A stretch of DNA of 64,000 nt from Oleisolibacter albus (GCF_003336875.1 NZ_QGNJ01000013.1:1-64000); one strand, 5' to 3'; shown: positions 1 to 8,482, numbered from the stretch's first letter. Notes: generated by a model not told the origin, from the letters alone. Numbers and translations are program-made.

Positions 1-127
1 TCGCCCCACCGGTCTCAGCCAGAACCTTCGTGATCGCCGCCGTCAGCGACGTCTTCCCGTGGTCCACGTGGCCGATCGTGCCGATGTTGCAGTGCGGCTT
101 CGTCCGCTCAAACTTTGCCTTCGCCAT
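1..127 (-). CDS. tuf: Elongation factor Tu, 5' part only (runs off the window)
   Basis: The reverse strand encodes 42 residues beginning [20 protein letters not shown] and continuing with the P-loop GHVDHGKTS, which is the N-terminus of EF-Tu, the GTPase that delivers aminoacyl-tRNA to the ribosome. The rest lies before base 1. The start is the ATG at 127-125. tRNA-Gly and tRNA-Tyr lie just upstream on the same strand, so co-transcription with tuf is likely, as in many proteobacteria. The identification is secure; which tuf copy this is cannot be told. Confidence 0.97.
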   Translation of the reverse strand, partial: MAKAKFERTKPHCNIGTIGHVDHGKTSLTAAITKVLAETGGA

Positions 128-185
128 AGCTCCTGTGCCCTTGCCTGGTGCGACCTTGAGGCGCCGATGCGTATCAGTATTGAGT

Positions 186-259
186 TGGAGCGGGTGAAGG
201 GAATCGAACCCTCGTCGTAAGCTTGGAAGGCTTCTGCTCTACCATTGAGCTACACCCGC
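186..259 (-). tRNA. tRNA-Gly (anticodon TCC)
   Basis: A 74-nt cloverleaf on the reverse strand starts GCGGGTGTAGCTC and ends CACCCGCTCCA with CCA encoded. The anticodon loop CTTCCAA gives TCC, and the T-arm GGTTCGATTCC is intact. It lies 58 bp upstream of tuf on the same strand. Confidence 0.97.
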
Positions 260-335
260 CCGTGCCCCGAACTCTGGGTGACGCGACCACCATCATGCAG
301 AACGGCGCGCCCCAAGACCTGGAGCGCGCCTGAAC

Positions 336-420
336 TGGTGGAAGGGGCTGGATTCGAACCAGCGTACGCTATGCGGGCAGATTTACAGTCTGCTGCCTTT
401 AACCACTCGGCCACCCTTCC
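336..420 (-). tRNA. tRNA-Tyr (anticodon GTA)
   Basis: An 85-nt class II tRNA with a long variable arm starts GGAAGGGTGGCCGAGTGG and ends CCCTTCCACCA, with CCA encoded. The anticodon loop CTGTAAA gives GTA. It sits upstream of tRNA-Gly and tuf in the same orientation. Confidence 0.97.
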
Positions 421-577
421 GCGGTGCCGCGTCCCGACCAGCGCCGGAACGGTGCCGGGGGGAATAGCTAAATCGCCGGGGGCGTGTCAACGCCAATTTC
501 ATCATTTTTTTCACGCATGACCCGCCCGCGGCGAAACTGGTGGCGCGGACCGGCCTGTTCCCCGATGATAGGCCGTT

Positions 578-1756
578 ATGAAGAATCAACGCCCCCCTCG
601 GAATTCCGACCGCCGCACCTCCCGCGGCCCCGCCCCCACCGGCCATACGCCGGGCGGCAAGCCCACCCGCGCCGGCGGCCCCGGCAAATCGGCCGCGGGC
701 AAACCAGCCCGCGCCTCTGCTGGCGCTCCTGGCCGCGTCTATGACGACCAGGCGCGCGACGGGGATCGACCTGCCCGCGGCAAGCCCGGCCCCCGGACGG
801 CCGGCGCCGCCGGCCGTGGCCCGCGTCCGCCGCGCGATGGCGCCCCCGCGGGCGAGCGCCGCGCCGCGCCACGCTCCGACCGGCGCCCCGACCGGGCGGA
901 GGATTACCGCGGCGACGAGCGGCGCGAGGCCGGCCCCCGGCCGGCGCGTGCGCCGCGCGGCGAGATGGCGGCGGAAGGCCGGGGTGAAGGCCGCGCCGAG
1001 GGCCGTCCCACCCTCAACAAGCACAACCTCCTTTACGGCATCCATGCCGTATCGGCCGCCTGGGCCAATCCCGCCCGCACCTGCCGCTCGCTCTGGGTGA
1101 CCGAGGCGGGGCTGGAGGCGCTGGATCAGGCGTTCGACACCGCGGCCGGGCGCGAGCTGGACCGGCCGGAGCCGAATCTGGTGGAGAAAGAGGATCTGGA
1201 GCGGATGCTGCCGCCGGGCGCCGTGCATCAGGGCGTGGCGCTGGACTGTGCCCCGCTGCCGGAAGTGGCGATCGAGGACATCATCATCGCCACCTCCGGC
1301 GATCCCCAGGCCATGGTGGTGGTGCTGGACCAGGTGACCGACCCGCACAATGTCGGCGCCATCATCCGCTCGGCCGCGGCCTTCGGCGCCAAGGCCGTGA
1401 TCGTGCAGGACCGCCATGCCCCGCCCCTGACCGGCACCCTGGCCAAGACGGCGTCGGGCGGGGTCGAGGTGGTGCCGCTGGTGCGGGTGACCAATCTGGC
1501 CCGGGCCATCGACGATCTGAAGCAGGCGTCGTTCTGGACCGTCGGCCTGGCCGAGAGCGGGGAGCGCCACCTGCACCAGGTCGATCTCAGCGGCCGCAGC
1601 GCCCTGGTGCTGGGCAGCGAGGGCGACGGGCTGCGCCGGCTGACCGGCGAGCGCTGTGACGAGATCGCCAAGCTGCCCACGGGCGGACCGGTCGGCGCGC
1701 TGAATGTGTCGAACGCCGCCGCCGTGGCGCTTTACGAGGTCGCGCGTCGGCGCTAG
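578..1756 (+). CDS. rlmB: 23S rRNA (guanosine-2'-O-)-methyltransferase RlmB, SPOUT family
   Basis: Residues about 145-392 form a TrmH/RlmB methyltransferase: an N-terminal substrate-binding region (LYGIHAVSAAWANPAR) followed by the knotted SPOUT domain. The SAM-binding and knot motifs are NVGAIIRSAAAFGAKAV, LVLGSEGDGLRRL and ALNVSNAAAVALYEV. RlmB methylates the 2'-O of G2251 in the 23S P-loop. The first roughly 145 residues are a disordered Arg/Gly/Pro/Ala-rich extension absent from the shorter (about 245-residue) E. coli enzyme and may bind RNA. The ATG at 578 is the first in frame. A later start near 970 would remove most of the extension, so the true N-terminus is uncertain. Confidence 0.93.
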   Translation: MKNQRPPRNSDRRTSRGPAPTGHTPGGKPTRAGGPGKSAAGKPARASAGAPGRVYDDQARDGDRPARGKPGPRTAGAAGRGPRPPRDGAPAGERRAAPRSDRRPDRAEDYRGDERREAGPRPARAPRGEMAAEGRGEGRAEGRPTLNKHNLLYGIHAVSAAWANPARTCRSLWVTEAGLEALDQAFDTAAGRELDRPEPNLVEKEDLERMLPPGAVHQGVALDCAPLPEVAIEDIIIATSGDPQAMVVVLDQVTDPHNVGAIIRSAAAFGAKAVIVQDRHAPPLTGTLAKTASGGVEVVPLVRVTNLARAIDDLKQASFWTVGLAESGERHLHQVDLSGRSALVLGSEGDGLRRLTGERCDEIAKLPTGGPVGALNVSNAAAVALYEVARRR

Positions 1757-1764
1757 TCTGCGGC

Positions 1765-1790
1765 GCCGGTCCGGTCACCCCCGGACCGGC
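1765..1790 (+). terminator. Strong GC hairpin between rlmB and tRNA-Thr
   Basis: A perfect 10-bp stem, GCCGGTCCGG / CCGGACCGGC, has a 6-nt loop and starts 8 bp after the rlmB stop. There is no T-tract, so it could be an inefficient terminator or a processing site in front of the tRNA. Confidence 0.45.
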
Positions 1791-1797
1791 CCGGATC

Positions 1798-1872
1798 GCC
1801 GGCTTAGCTCAGCGGTAGAGCAACCGCCTTGTAAGCGGTAGGTCGTCAGTTCAATCCTGACAGCCGGCACCA
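1798..1872 (+). tRNA. tRNA-Thr (anticodon TGT)
   Basis: A 75-nt cloverleaf begins GCCGGCTTAGCTCAGCGG and ends AGCCGGCACCA with CCA encoded. The anticodon loop CTTGTAA gives TGT and the T-arm is GTCAGTTCAATCCTGAC. It follows rlmB on the same strand and is divergent from the tRNA-Tyr/tRNA-Gly/tuf group. Confidence 0.96.
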
Positions 1873-2023
1873 TTCCCCGCGCACGCTTCCCATCCGACTC
1901 ACCATACTGGCGGCTTTGGCCGACGCCGCGACCGGCGTGCCTCGGACCGCCCCGATTCCCGTGGCCGCAAGCCCGGGCCGGTGCCGTTTTCCCCCGCCCT
2001 GGGGGGATCGGCGCCGTGGCGCA

Positions 2024-3709
2024 CTATGCCGCCGCGAAGAAGTCCGCCTTGATCCTGAACGTGCAGCGCAGTCCTGTCGGCTCCCATTCCTGCACGGCGG
2101 ATCCGCCGACCTGGGTCGCCGCGGCGGCCAGGATCGTGGAGCCGAAGCCCTGTTTGACGGGCGGTCCGCCGAGGGGCGGCCCCCCGTGCTCGCGCCATGT
2201 GACCTCCAGATCACCGGCCGGCGCGATCCGCCAGGCCACGATGATCCGGCCCGCGGGACTGGAAAGCGCGCCATACTTCGCGGCATTGGTGGCAAGCTCA
2301 TGGAAAAGCAGCCCGATCGACTGCACGGCATCGGCCTGCAGCGTGACGGCCGGTCCGGCCAGGGTGATGCGGACTTCGGCATCGCCATAGGGCATCAGCT
2401 CCTCGCCGATCAGCGTGCTCAGGTCCGCACCGCGCCAGCGGCTTTTGGCCAACAGCGTATGCGCCCGGGCCAGGGCGGCAATGCGGCCGTCGACGGCGTC
2501 CACGAAGTCGGCGGGGCGCTCGGCGCGGGTCAGTCTGACGATGGTCTGGACCACGGTCAGCGCATTCTTCGCGCGGTGGTCGACCTCCCGCATGAGCAGC
2601 GCCTGATGCTCCGCGGTTTGTCGTTGCGCATCGGATGCCTGTGACAGGGCGGCGGCGGCGATGTCCACGTCGCCCAGGCCAGAGGGGGCGAAGGGCAGGG
2701 CCTCGCCCTGCCCAAGGGCCTTGGCATGCAGGGCCAGACGGCGGATCGGCCGGGAGACGCTGCGCGCGATGAACAGGACCAGGGCCAGATTGAGGGTCCC
2801 CAGGGCGCCGCCGCCGACGAAAAATGTCCAGAGGGCGCGGTTCCTGGCCCCGTCCAGTTCTTCCCGCGGCACGCCGACGGCAACGATCCAGCCGCTGCTG
2901 GGCGCGCGCAGGGCCGCGGTGTAGACGGCGGTCTTGTCCTGGGTGACGTTGGGGAAGACCGCTTCATCCGCCTGCGCCAGATGCGAGAGGATCAGCGGAC
3001 TGACGGCCTTCCCGGCGAACAGGTCGCTATTCGGGATGCGGGCGATGATCCGGCCGACCCGATCCGCAACCACGACGACCCAGCCGGACGGCAAATGCTG
3101 TTCGGCCAGGATGCCGGTCAATCCGGCGGGTGTGAGCCCGCCGCTCAGCACATAGGCGACACGGCCCCCCTGCATCACCGGAACATCGACGGCGACGAGC
3201 AGACGCCCCAGGGGCTTGCCGATGAACAGATCGGTGACACGCGGCCGGCCGGTGGCGAAGACGAAATCGAGATTCTCGCGGGACGTGCGCTGGCCAAGCG
3301 GGCTGCCATAGGGAAGGCTTGAATTCACGACCTGCTGCCCGTCGGAATCATAGAGCACGAAGGACCGTGTCGGGTACGGCCTGGTCACGCGGGCCAGCCG
3401 GTCGTGGAACCCCCTCATATCCCCGAAGGACAGTTCCGGCGCCAGCGCCAGGATCTCAAGGGACCCGACCAGGGACCCGATCTCACGCTCCATCGCGGCG
3501 GCGGTCGCGCGTGCCAGATTCCTCTGGCGTTCCATCGCCCAGTCGAACTGGATATCGGCGAACCGGACCAGAACGACGCTGGCCAGCACGAACAGCGGCA
3601 GGCTGGCGGCCGCCGCCAGCACCAGCAGGCGCACACGCAGGGAGCGCAGCGCCACTGCGCCAAGCCCGTTCAACCACGACAGGGACCGAAGCGGAGTGAC
3701 CGGTCGCAC
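2024..3709 (-). CDS. Membrane sensor histidine kinase, HWE/HisKA_2 family
   Basis: A 561-residue membrane kinase. Segment about 20-50 is the first membrane helix. Residues about 50-300 form a periplasmic Cache-type sensor (RFADIQFDWAMERQRNLARA onward). A second helix near 290-310 leads into HAMP (ARSVSRPIRRLALHAKALG). The catalytic part has the H-box MREVDHRAKNALTVVQTIV, the N-box HELATNAAKYGALS and the WREHGGP segment that define HWE kinases, which phosphorylate a response regulator. No regulator gene is adjacent, so the partner is unknown. The GTG start at 3709 is chosen because AGGAGGAGG sits 5 bp upstream. Confidence 0.9.
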   Translation of the reverse strand: MRPVTPLRSLSWLNGLGAVALRSLRVRLLVLAAAASLPLFVLASVVLVRFADIQFDWAMERQRNLARATAAAMEREIGSLVGSLEILALAPELSFGDMRGFHDRLARVTRPYPTRSFVLYDSDGQQVVNSSLPYGSPLGQRTSRENLDFVFATGRPRVTDLFIGKPLGRLLVAVDVPVMQGGRVAYVLSGGLTPAGLTGILAEQHLPSGWVVVVADRVGRIIARIPNSDLFAGKAVSPLILSHLAQADEAVFPNVTQDKTAVYTAALRAPSSGWIVAVGVPREELDGARNRALWTFFVGGGALGTLNLALVLFIARSVSRPIRRLALHAKALGQGEALPFAPSGLGDVDIAAAALSQASDAQRQTAEHQALLMREVDHRAKNALTVVQTIVRLTRAERPADFVDAVDGRIAALARAHTLLAKSRWRGADLSTLIGEELMPYGDAEVRITLAGPAVTLQADAVQSIGLLFHELATNAAKYGALSSPAGRIIVAWRIAPAGDLEVTWREHGGPPLGGPPVKQGFGSTILAAAATQVGGSAVQEWEPTGLRCTFRIKADFFAAA

Positions 3710-3972
3710 AGCCTCCTCCTCGGCTCAAGCATTGCGAACCCGCGAATTCCGGCACGAATTCTCGTTATATCCTGACGCGGCGGCACAGGCTTACAAACAC
3801 TATATTCGCGTCAAATCCCCAACAGGGGAACGGCCCCCATGCGGGCACTCCCGATCGGCGAGGAATCACGTCCCGCAAGGCGCCGCCGGCGGTCCACCCG
3901 CCGCTGCCGCGTGTTCCCCCCGTGCCCGCGCGGACGATCCGGTCCGCGGGGCCACATCGAGGGGAGGATCAG

Positions 3973-4374
3973 ATGGCTGAAGACAGCACCAAGACCGGTA
4001 TCGGCACGGAACCCGGCATGGGCACCGGCACGGACACCGGGAGTGGCAGCGCCGGCGGGACCGAGGCCCTGCGCCAGGGGGCCGAGCGTCTCCAGGCCAG
4101 CCAGCGGGCCATGACCGAGGCCGGCCAGATCATGAGCCAGCGCGGACAGCAGATCATGCAGGAATGGATGCGCACGGCCCAGGGCACGCTGGAGCGCCGG
4201 GCCGAGCAGATGCGCCAGTTGGCGGCGGCCCGCTCGGTCACCGACGTCATGCGCCTGCAGGCCGAGATCATGCAGGCCGAATACAGCGAAGGCGTGGAGT
4301 TCGCCCGCCGGGTCAGCGACATCGCCATGGAAACGGGCCGGGAGATCATGCAGCGGGGCACGGCGGCCGGCTGA
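3973..4374 (+). CDS. Phasin family protein
   Basis: A 133-residue, mostly helical protein with a Gly/Thr-rich low-complexity N-terminus (residues 6-30). A phasin-like amphipathic helical region follows (ALRQGAERLQASQRAMTEAG; MRTAQGTLERRAEQMRQLAA; LQAEIMQAEYSEGVEFARR). Phasins coat polyhydroxyalkanoate granules. No PHA synthase or depolymerase lies in this window. The ATG at 3973 is preceded by GGGGAGGA, which fixes the start; an in-frame upstream ATG at 3922 lacks such support. Confidence 0.82.
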   Translation: MAEDSTKTGIGTEPGMGTGTDTGSGSAGGTEALRQGAERLQASQRAMTEAGQIMSQRGQQIMQEWMRTAQGTLERRAEQMRQLAAARSVTDVMRLQAEIMQAEYSEGVEFARRVSDIAMETGREIMQRGTAAG

Positions 4375-4396
4375 TCGCGGCGCCACGCCAACGAAA

Positions 4397-4423
4397 ACGC
4401 CCGCCGGCGGCGCCGGCGGGCGT
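4397..4423 (-). terminator. Rho-independent terminator for the small gene at 4470-4676
   Basis: A perfect 12-bp stem (ACGCCCGCCGGC / GCCGGCGGGCGT) with a 3-nt loop is followed on the minus strand by TTTTC. It also lies just beyond the phasin stop codon but has no T-run in that direction. Confidence 0.75.
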
Positions 4424-4469
4424 GAAGGCTGAGCAGGAAACAAGACCGTGCGGACGGTGGCCGGCCCGG

Positions 4470-4676
4470 TCAGACGGAGACGTCGAGCATGGCCCCACGG
4501 GCGCCGATCATGTCGACAGACAGCTTCACCGCCGCCGGCGGTTCCTGAATCTGCTGCATGATACGCTGCTGACGACGGTTGTTGGCTTCTTCCGTCACCG
4601 ACTGCATCGCCTGCGCCTTGGCTCTGGCCTGCTGCGTGATTTGCGCACTGGCCTGAATCAATCCGTCGAGCCCCAT
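4470..4676 (-). CDS. Small hypothetical protein, 68 residues
   Basis: The protein begins MGLDGLIQASAQITQQARAK. It has a long Gln/Ala/Arg-rich helix (residues about 8-45), a Pro-Pro break and a C-terminal stretch ending GARGAMLDVSV. It carries no signal peptide or membrane segment. A well-formed terminator directly downstream and independent placement between the phasin and a lipoprotein gene argue that it is real. A GTG five codons upstream (4691) is an alternative start. The overall plan (helical, ending in a short beta-like tail) loosely recalls YjfB-type putative motility proteins, but the match is too weak to name it. Confidence 0.6.
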   Translation of the reverse strand: MGLDGLIQASAQITQQARAKAQAMQSVTEEANNRRQQRIMQQIQEPPAAVKLSVDMIGARGAMLDVSV

Positions 4677-4818
4677 GGCGGCCCCCAACACTCCACACGA
4701 TCCCTATAGCATAATGATGAACCACCGCCCGTCGGCGTCAAGGCGATAAGGCCCTGCCCTATCGTAAGGATAGGTTCTGCGGGAGGCCATGTCGGCCTGC
4801 CCCCCCGCTTCCCGTCCC

Positions 4819-5610
4819 TCAGCGCCGGCGGGGCAGCACATAGGGTTTGCCGCCCAGATCATAGCCGATTCGTTCCGACGGTACATCGTTGAGGTTGCGC
4901 AGACCGCCGCCATCCACCGTCTGATACAGGCCCAGATCGCGGCCGTTGATGTAATAGACCGCCGAGCTGCGGAAGGTGTAATAGCCCTCGCGGGCGATGG
5001 AGACGGTCAGGATCATCTCGGTGTCCGTCTCCTCGGGCCGGGCCAGGGCGGTATCGGCCAGCAGGGCGCCGGCGATGCCCGTGCTGCCCCAGGGAAAGCG
5101 GTCGGCCAGATTGGCGGCCACGGCCACGCCGGAGGCCAGAATGGTCAGCGGTCCCGGCGCCGTATGGGACCGGCGCTGGGCCGGATCGGTCTTCACCGTC
5201 AGCACATCGATGCCCACGGCGGTGACGTCGGGCCGGGGATCGACGGCCACCAGATGCCCCATCCCCACCAGCCGCGTCGTCACCGCACTGAGGAAGGCGT
5301 CGGCGAACACCGAATCCTCCTGCCGCATCATATAGAGCTGGACCGGAACCTTCTTGCCGGTCTGGAACTCCAGATGGGCGGAAATTGCCGAGGCCACATC
5401 ATCGGCCACCACCTGCCAGTGCCCGGCCGATTGCAGCACCGGCTGCGGCCGCAGCGGCACCGACACGGCCGGCGGGCGATTGGAACAGCCGGCCGTGGCC
5501 AGCAGCGCCGCCGCCAGAAGCAGCCCCAGGGCGGTCCGAGCGGCGGCGACGGGCCGGCGCCAAGGCAGGGGCGAGGCGGAGGATGACAGGATGGGGGGGC
5601 AGCTGGGCAT
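4819..5610 (-). CDS. Putative outer-membrane lipoprotein, unknown function
   Basis: 263 residues. After a long N-terminus a hydrophobic signal (ALGLLLAAALLATAGC) ends in a lipobox-like LLATAGC near residue 42, which predicts a lipidated mature protein. The mature part contains HWQVVADDVASAISAHLE and FADAFLSAVTTRLVGMGHLV, a pattern of an N-terminal alpha/beta domain found in several envelope lipoproteins. The later part has YYTFRSSAVYYINGRDLGLY. I do not recognise the family. The ATG at 5610 is the last start that keeps the whole signal peptide; the reading frame continues upstream but looks non-coding there. Confidence 0.72.
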   Translation of the reverse strand: MPSCPPILSSSASPLPWRRPVAAARTALGLLLAAALLATAGCSNRPPAVSVPLRPQPVLQSAGHWQVVADDVASAISAHLEFQTGKKVPVQLYMMRQEDSVFADAFLSAVTTRLVGMGHLVAVDPRPDVTAVGIDVLTVKTDPAQRRSHTAPGPLTILASGVAVAANLADRFPWGSTGIAGALLADTALARPEETDTEMILTVSIAREGYYTFRSSAVYYINGRDLGLYQTVDGGGLRNLNDVPSERIGYDLGGKPYVLPRRR

Positions 5611-5723
5611 GGGGCAGACCCTGGGACGGAAGCGGCGGGGCCGGCGGGCCCTGCACTCGCCGCGGAACGAAGCAAAGCCCATGCCAGGGCCAATCCATCC
5701 GATCCAGAGCCCCCCGCCCCGGT

Positions 5724-6152
5724 TCAGCCGCGGTGACGCAGCCGCTCCCCGGCCGTCCGGCTGGCCTGCGCCACCTGCTCCGGCGCCAGCGCCGACAGGG
5801 CGGCGATGATGTCGGCCTGCTCGACCCGGCATTGCTGGCGGAAGGCATCGCGCAGGCGGGCGAAACGGGCGTGCCACAGCGCGTCGCCGGCCGCCTCGCG
5901 TTCGGCCAGCAGCGCGGCCAGCCCCTCCACCTCGCGCTGCAGCTCCACAGCGGCGGCGATGGCGGCCGGAACCCGGTCGGCGATGGCGGGATGCACCGCC
6001 GCATCCATCATGTCCCCATGGGCCGCCCACAGGGCGCCGAAGCGCAGGAAGGCCCGGCGCCGCTCCTCGAAACCCTGCTGCATGGCGTTGCCGGCATCAT
6101 CCAGCAGATTGCCGCCGGTTTCGTGGTCGGTCTCGATGCGCGTGAGGATCAT
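5724..6152 (-). CDS. Hemerythrin-like (HHE-type) helical protein
   Basis: A 142-residue all-helical protein starting MILTRIETDHETGGNLLDD. The DH near residue 9-10 and WAAHGDMMDAAVHPAI match the first two helices of HHE/hemerythrin domains, which bind a di-iron centre for O2 or NO sensing. The C-terminal half (FRQQCRVEQADIIAALSAL) lines up with the HxxxE helix but has Cys/Val where ligands are expected, so metal binding may be incomplete. An ATG at 6182 would add ten residues; neither start has a clear ribosome-binding site. It lies 118 bp downstream of phoU on the same strand. Confidence 0.55.
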   Translation of the reverse strand: MILTRIETDHETGGNLLDDAGNAMQQGFEERRRAFLRFGALWAAHGDMMDAAVHPAIADRVPAAIAAAVELQREVEGLAALLAEREAAGDALWHARFARLRDAFRQQCRVEQADIIAALSALAPEQVAQASRTAGERLRHRG

Positions 6153-6270
6153 GGGGGCCGGTCCCGTGCTGCCGCTGGGCATGCGCTGGCGCCGGCTGTC
6201 CGGCGTCAGGTCCGGGCAGGCAACAGCCACAGGGCGGTGCCGGTTCCGGCCATGGCTGGGGACAGCGCCT

Positions 6271-7023
6271 TCAGGGCACCGGTCCGGTGACGTCCTTGGC
6301 CATCACCACGGTGAAGCTGCTCTCGTCGCCCTTGCTGCGCTCGCCCTCCGGCTCGCGTCCCTGGATGCGGAAGCAGATGGTTTCGGCGATGTTGGTGGTG
6401 TGGTCGCCGATGCGCTCCAGGTTCTTGGCCACGAACAGCAGATGGGTGCAGGCGGTGATGCGCTGCGGCGATTCCATCATATAGGTCAGCAGTTCGCGGA
6501 ACAGGGCGGTATAGGCCCGATCCACCTCCTCGTCCCGGCTGCGCACGGCCAGGGCGGCGGCCAGATCGTCGGTGTGGTAGACGCGCATGACCTCGCGCAG
6601 CATCTCGGCCACGGCCCGGCCGATGGGTTGCAGCGACCGGGTCAGTTCGATCACCGGCAGCGATTGCAGCGCCAGCGACCGCTTGGCCACATTGGCGGCG
6701 AAATCCCCGATCCGCTCCAGGTTGGAGGCGATGCGCAGCGCCCCCACCACGTCGCGCAGGTCGCGGGCCATGGGCTGACGCAGGGCCAGCAGGCGGACGG
6801 TATGGCTCTCCACCTCCCGCTCCAGCGCGTCCAGCTCGGAATCACCCTGCATCACGGTCTGGGCCAGGGTGCCGTCGCGGTTGACGATGGCCGCGATGGC
6901 ATCGTCGATCTGGCGGCAGGCGATCTCGCCCATGCGGGTGATCAGACCGTGCAGCGCCTTCAGCTCGGCATCATAGGCATTGACGATATGGCGCGGCGGC
7001 GACGGGGTCTGGGTGTCATTCAC
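6271..7023 (-). CDS. phoU: Phosphate signalling complex accessory protein PhoU
   Basis: 250 residues with two PhoU three-helix repeats. The diagnostic metal-site motifs appear once per repeat: ALRIASNLERIGDFAANVAK (first) and LLFVAKNLERIGDHTTNIAE (second). PhoU links the Pst phosphate transporter to PhoR/PhoB control and prevents excess phosphate uptake. The GTG at 7023 is chosen because AGGAG lies 8-9 bp upstream (CCAGGAGCAGCCGCCGTG). No pst or pho genes are adjacent in this window, unlike the usual pstSCAB-phoU order. The C-terminus has a short charged tail. Confidence 0.95.
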   Translation of the reverse strand: MNDTQTPSPPRHIVNAYDAELKALHGLITRMGEIACRQIDDAIAAIVNRDGTLAQTVMQGDSELDALEREVESHTVRLLALRQPMARDLRDVVGALRIASNLERIGDFAANVAKRSLALQSLPVIELTRSLQPIGRAVAEMLREVMRVYHTDDLAAALAVRSRDEEVDRAYTALFRELLTYMMESPQRITACTHLLFVAKNLERIGDHTTNIAETICFRIQGREPEGERSKGDESSFTVVMAKDVTGPVP

Positions 7024-7144
7024 GGCGGCTGCTCCTGGCGGGGCCTGTACGGACGGGTCGCAAGAAGCATCTAACACATTCCGCCCGGCCTGTGGCAGGT
7101 TTAGGAACTGCGCCCAGCCCTTCGAACCGCGGACAGCCCTCGGG

Positions 7145-8458
7145 ATGACGCCCCAGGAAATCCTTTCCATCATCGAAAAGCATGAACGCTGGCTGCGGCG
7201 GCTCACCGGTGGGGCGCGGGCCATGCTGGCCCTTCAGGACCTGCAGGGACACCATTTCTCCCACGCCAATCTCCAGAACTGCAAACTCTCGGGCGCCAAC
7301 CTGTCGGACTGCGACTTCACCGCGGCCAACCTGTCCGGGGCGGACCTGTTCGCCGCGCGGATGACGCGGGCGGTGCTGGTGAACTGCAATCTGACCAATG
7401 CCGACCTGCGTGGCGCCCATCTGCGCGGGGCCCGCATGAAGAGCGCCGTGCTGCGCGGGGCCGACCTGCGCGGCGGGGCGCTGCTGGACCGGCGCAGCGC
7501 CAATACCCTGCGCATGGAGCCGTCGGATCTGCGCGGGGCGGAGATGGACGACGCCCTGCTGGCCAATGCCAACCTGGCCGGGGCCGATCTCAGCGAATGC
7601 AGCCTGGTCGGGGCCGACTGCACCGGGGCGCAGATGACCGGCGCCAATCTCAGCCGGGCCGTGCTGAAGAACGGGACCTTCACCGGGGCCGACATGCGCG
7701 GCGTCAACCTCATGGGCTCGAACCTCACCGGCGCCCGGCTGCGCGACTGCAATCTGGCCGGGGCCATGCTGTCGGGGGCCAATCTGCGCGGGGCCGACCT
7801 GCAGGGGGCCAATCTCGACGGCGTCGATCTCAGCAATGTCGATTTGCTCGGCGCCAATTTCAGCCGCGCCGCCGAATCCTTCAGCGAGACCATCCAGCGC
7901 ATCCTGGCCCAGCACCAGGCCTGGATCGCCAGCAGCGGCGCCAAGGGGGCACGGGCCAATCTCGAAGGTCAGAATCTGTCCCATATCGACCTCAATGGCG
8001 CCAACCTGTCCGGCGCCAACCTGAAGCGGGTCAATCTCCAGGGGGCCAAGCTGCGGGAATGCTCGCTGGTCATGGCCGATCTGGTCGATGCCAACCTGCA
8101 ATATGCCGATCTCAGCCGCAGTGCCCTGGATGGCGCCAATCTGCGCGGCGCCGACCTGGGCGGCGCCCGCCTGGACGCGGCTCATTTCGGGCCGGTGGAG
8201 ATCAAGGGGCCGGACGGCCACGATACCGGGCGCAAATGGCCGACCAATCTCAGCGGCACCCGTCTGGCCGAGGCCAGTCTGGTGGGCACGGTGCTGCGCC
8301 ATGCCAATCTGGCCGGCGCCGATCTGCGCGGCGCCGACCTGACCCGGGCCAATCTCCAGGCCGCCACCCTGCGCGGTGCCGACCTTGCCGGCGCCCGCAC
8401 CGAGGGTGCCGTCCTGCCTGCCGCCCACGACGACGAGGATGACGACGCGCTGACCTGA
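7145..8458 (+). CDS. Pentapeptide-repeat protein with two right-handed beta-helix modules
   Basis: 437 residues built almost entirely of A(D/N)LXX repeats. Module one (about 40-240) follows an N-terminal amphipathic segment, EILSIIEKHERWL. Module two (about 270-420) follows a similar segment, TIQRILAQHQAWIASSGAK, near residue 248. The gene therefore looks like an internal duplication of a helical cap plus beta-helix. Residues 405-418 are a short disrupted coil (PDGHDTGRKWPTN) and the end is acidic (DDEDDDALT). There is no signal peptide, so it is probably cytoplasmic. Function is unknown; relatives include gyrase-protecting and scaffold proteins. The ATG at 7145 begins the first helix. Confidence 0.92.
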   Translation: MTPQEILSIIEKHERWLRRLTGGARAMLALQDLQGHHFSHANLQNCKLSGANLSDCDFTAANLSGADLFAARMTRAVLVNCNLTNADLRGAHLRGARMKSAVLRGADLRGGALLDRRSANTLRMEPSDLRGAEMDDALLANANLAGADLSECSLVGADCTGAQMTGANLSRAVLKNGTFTGADMRGVNLMGSNLTGARLRDCNLAGAMLSGANLRGADLQGANLDGVDLSNVDLLGANFSRAAESFSETIQRILAQHQAWIASSGAKGARANLEGQNLSHIDLNGANLSGANLKRVNLQGAKLRECSLVMADLVDANLQYADLSRSALDGANLRGADLGGARLDAAHFGPVEIKGPDGHDTGRKWPTNLSGTRLAEASLVGTVLRHANLAGADLRGADLTRANLQAATLRGADLAGARTEGAVLPAAHDDEDDDALT

Positions 8459-8482
8459 TCCCGGCCATGGAGGCGGCTGCGG

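Noticed and set aside
3735-3765. Two GAATTC sites with CCGGCAC between them resemble a cDNA-cloning adaptor
   Set aside because: The stretch is short, flanked by ordinary chromosomal sequence and followed by a normal gene start; coincidence is more likely than vector contamination.
7016-8428. 470-residue open frame antisense to the pentapeptide-repeat gene, itself repetitive
   Set aside because: The repeats mirror the A(D/N)LXX codons of the sense gene; no ribosome-binding site or family match, and its start would lie in phoU's leader.
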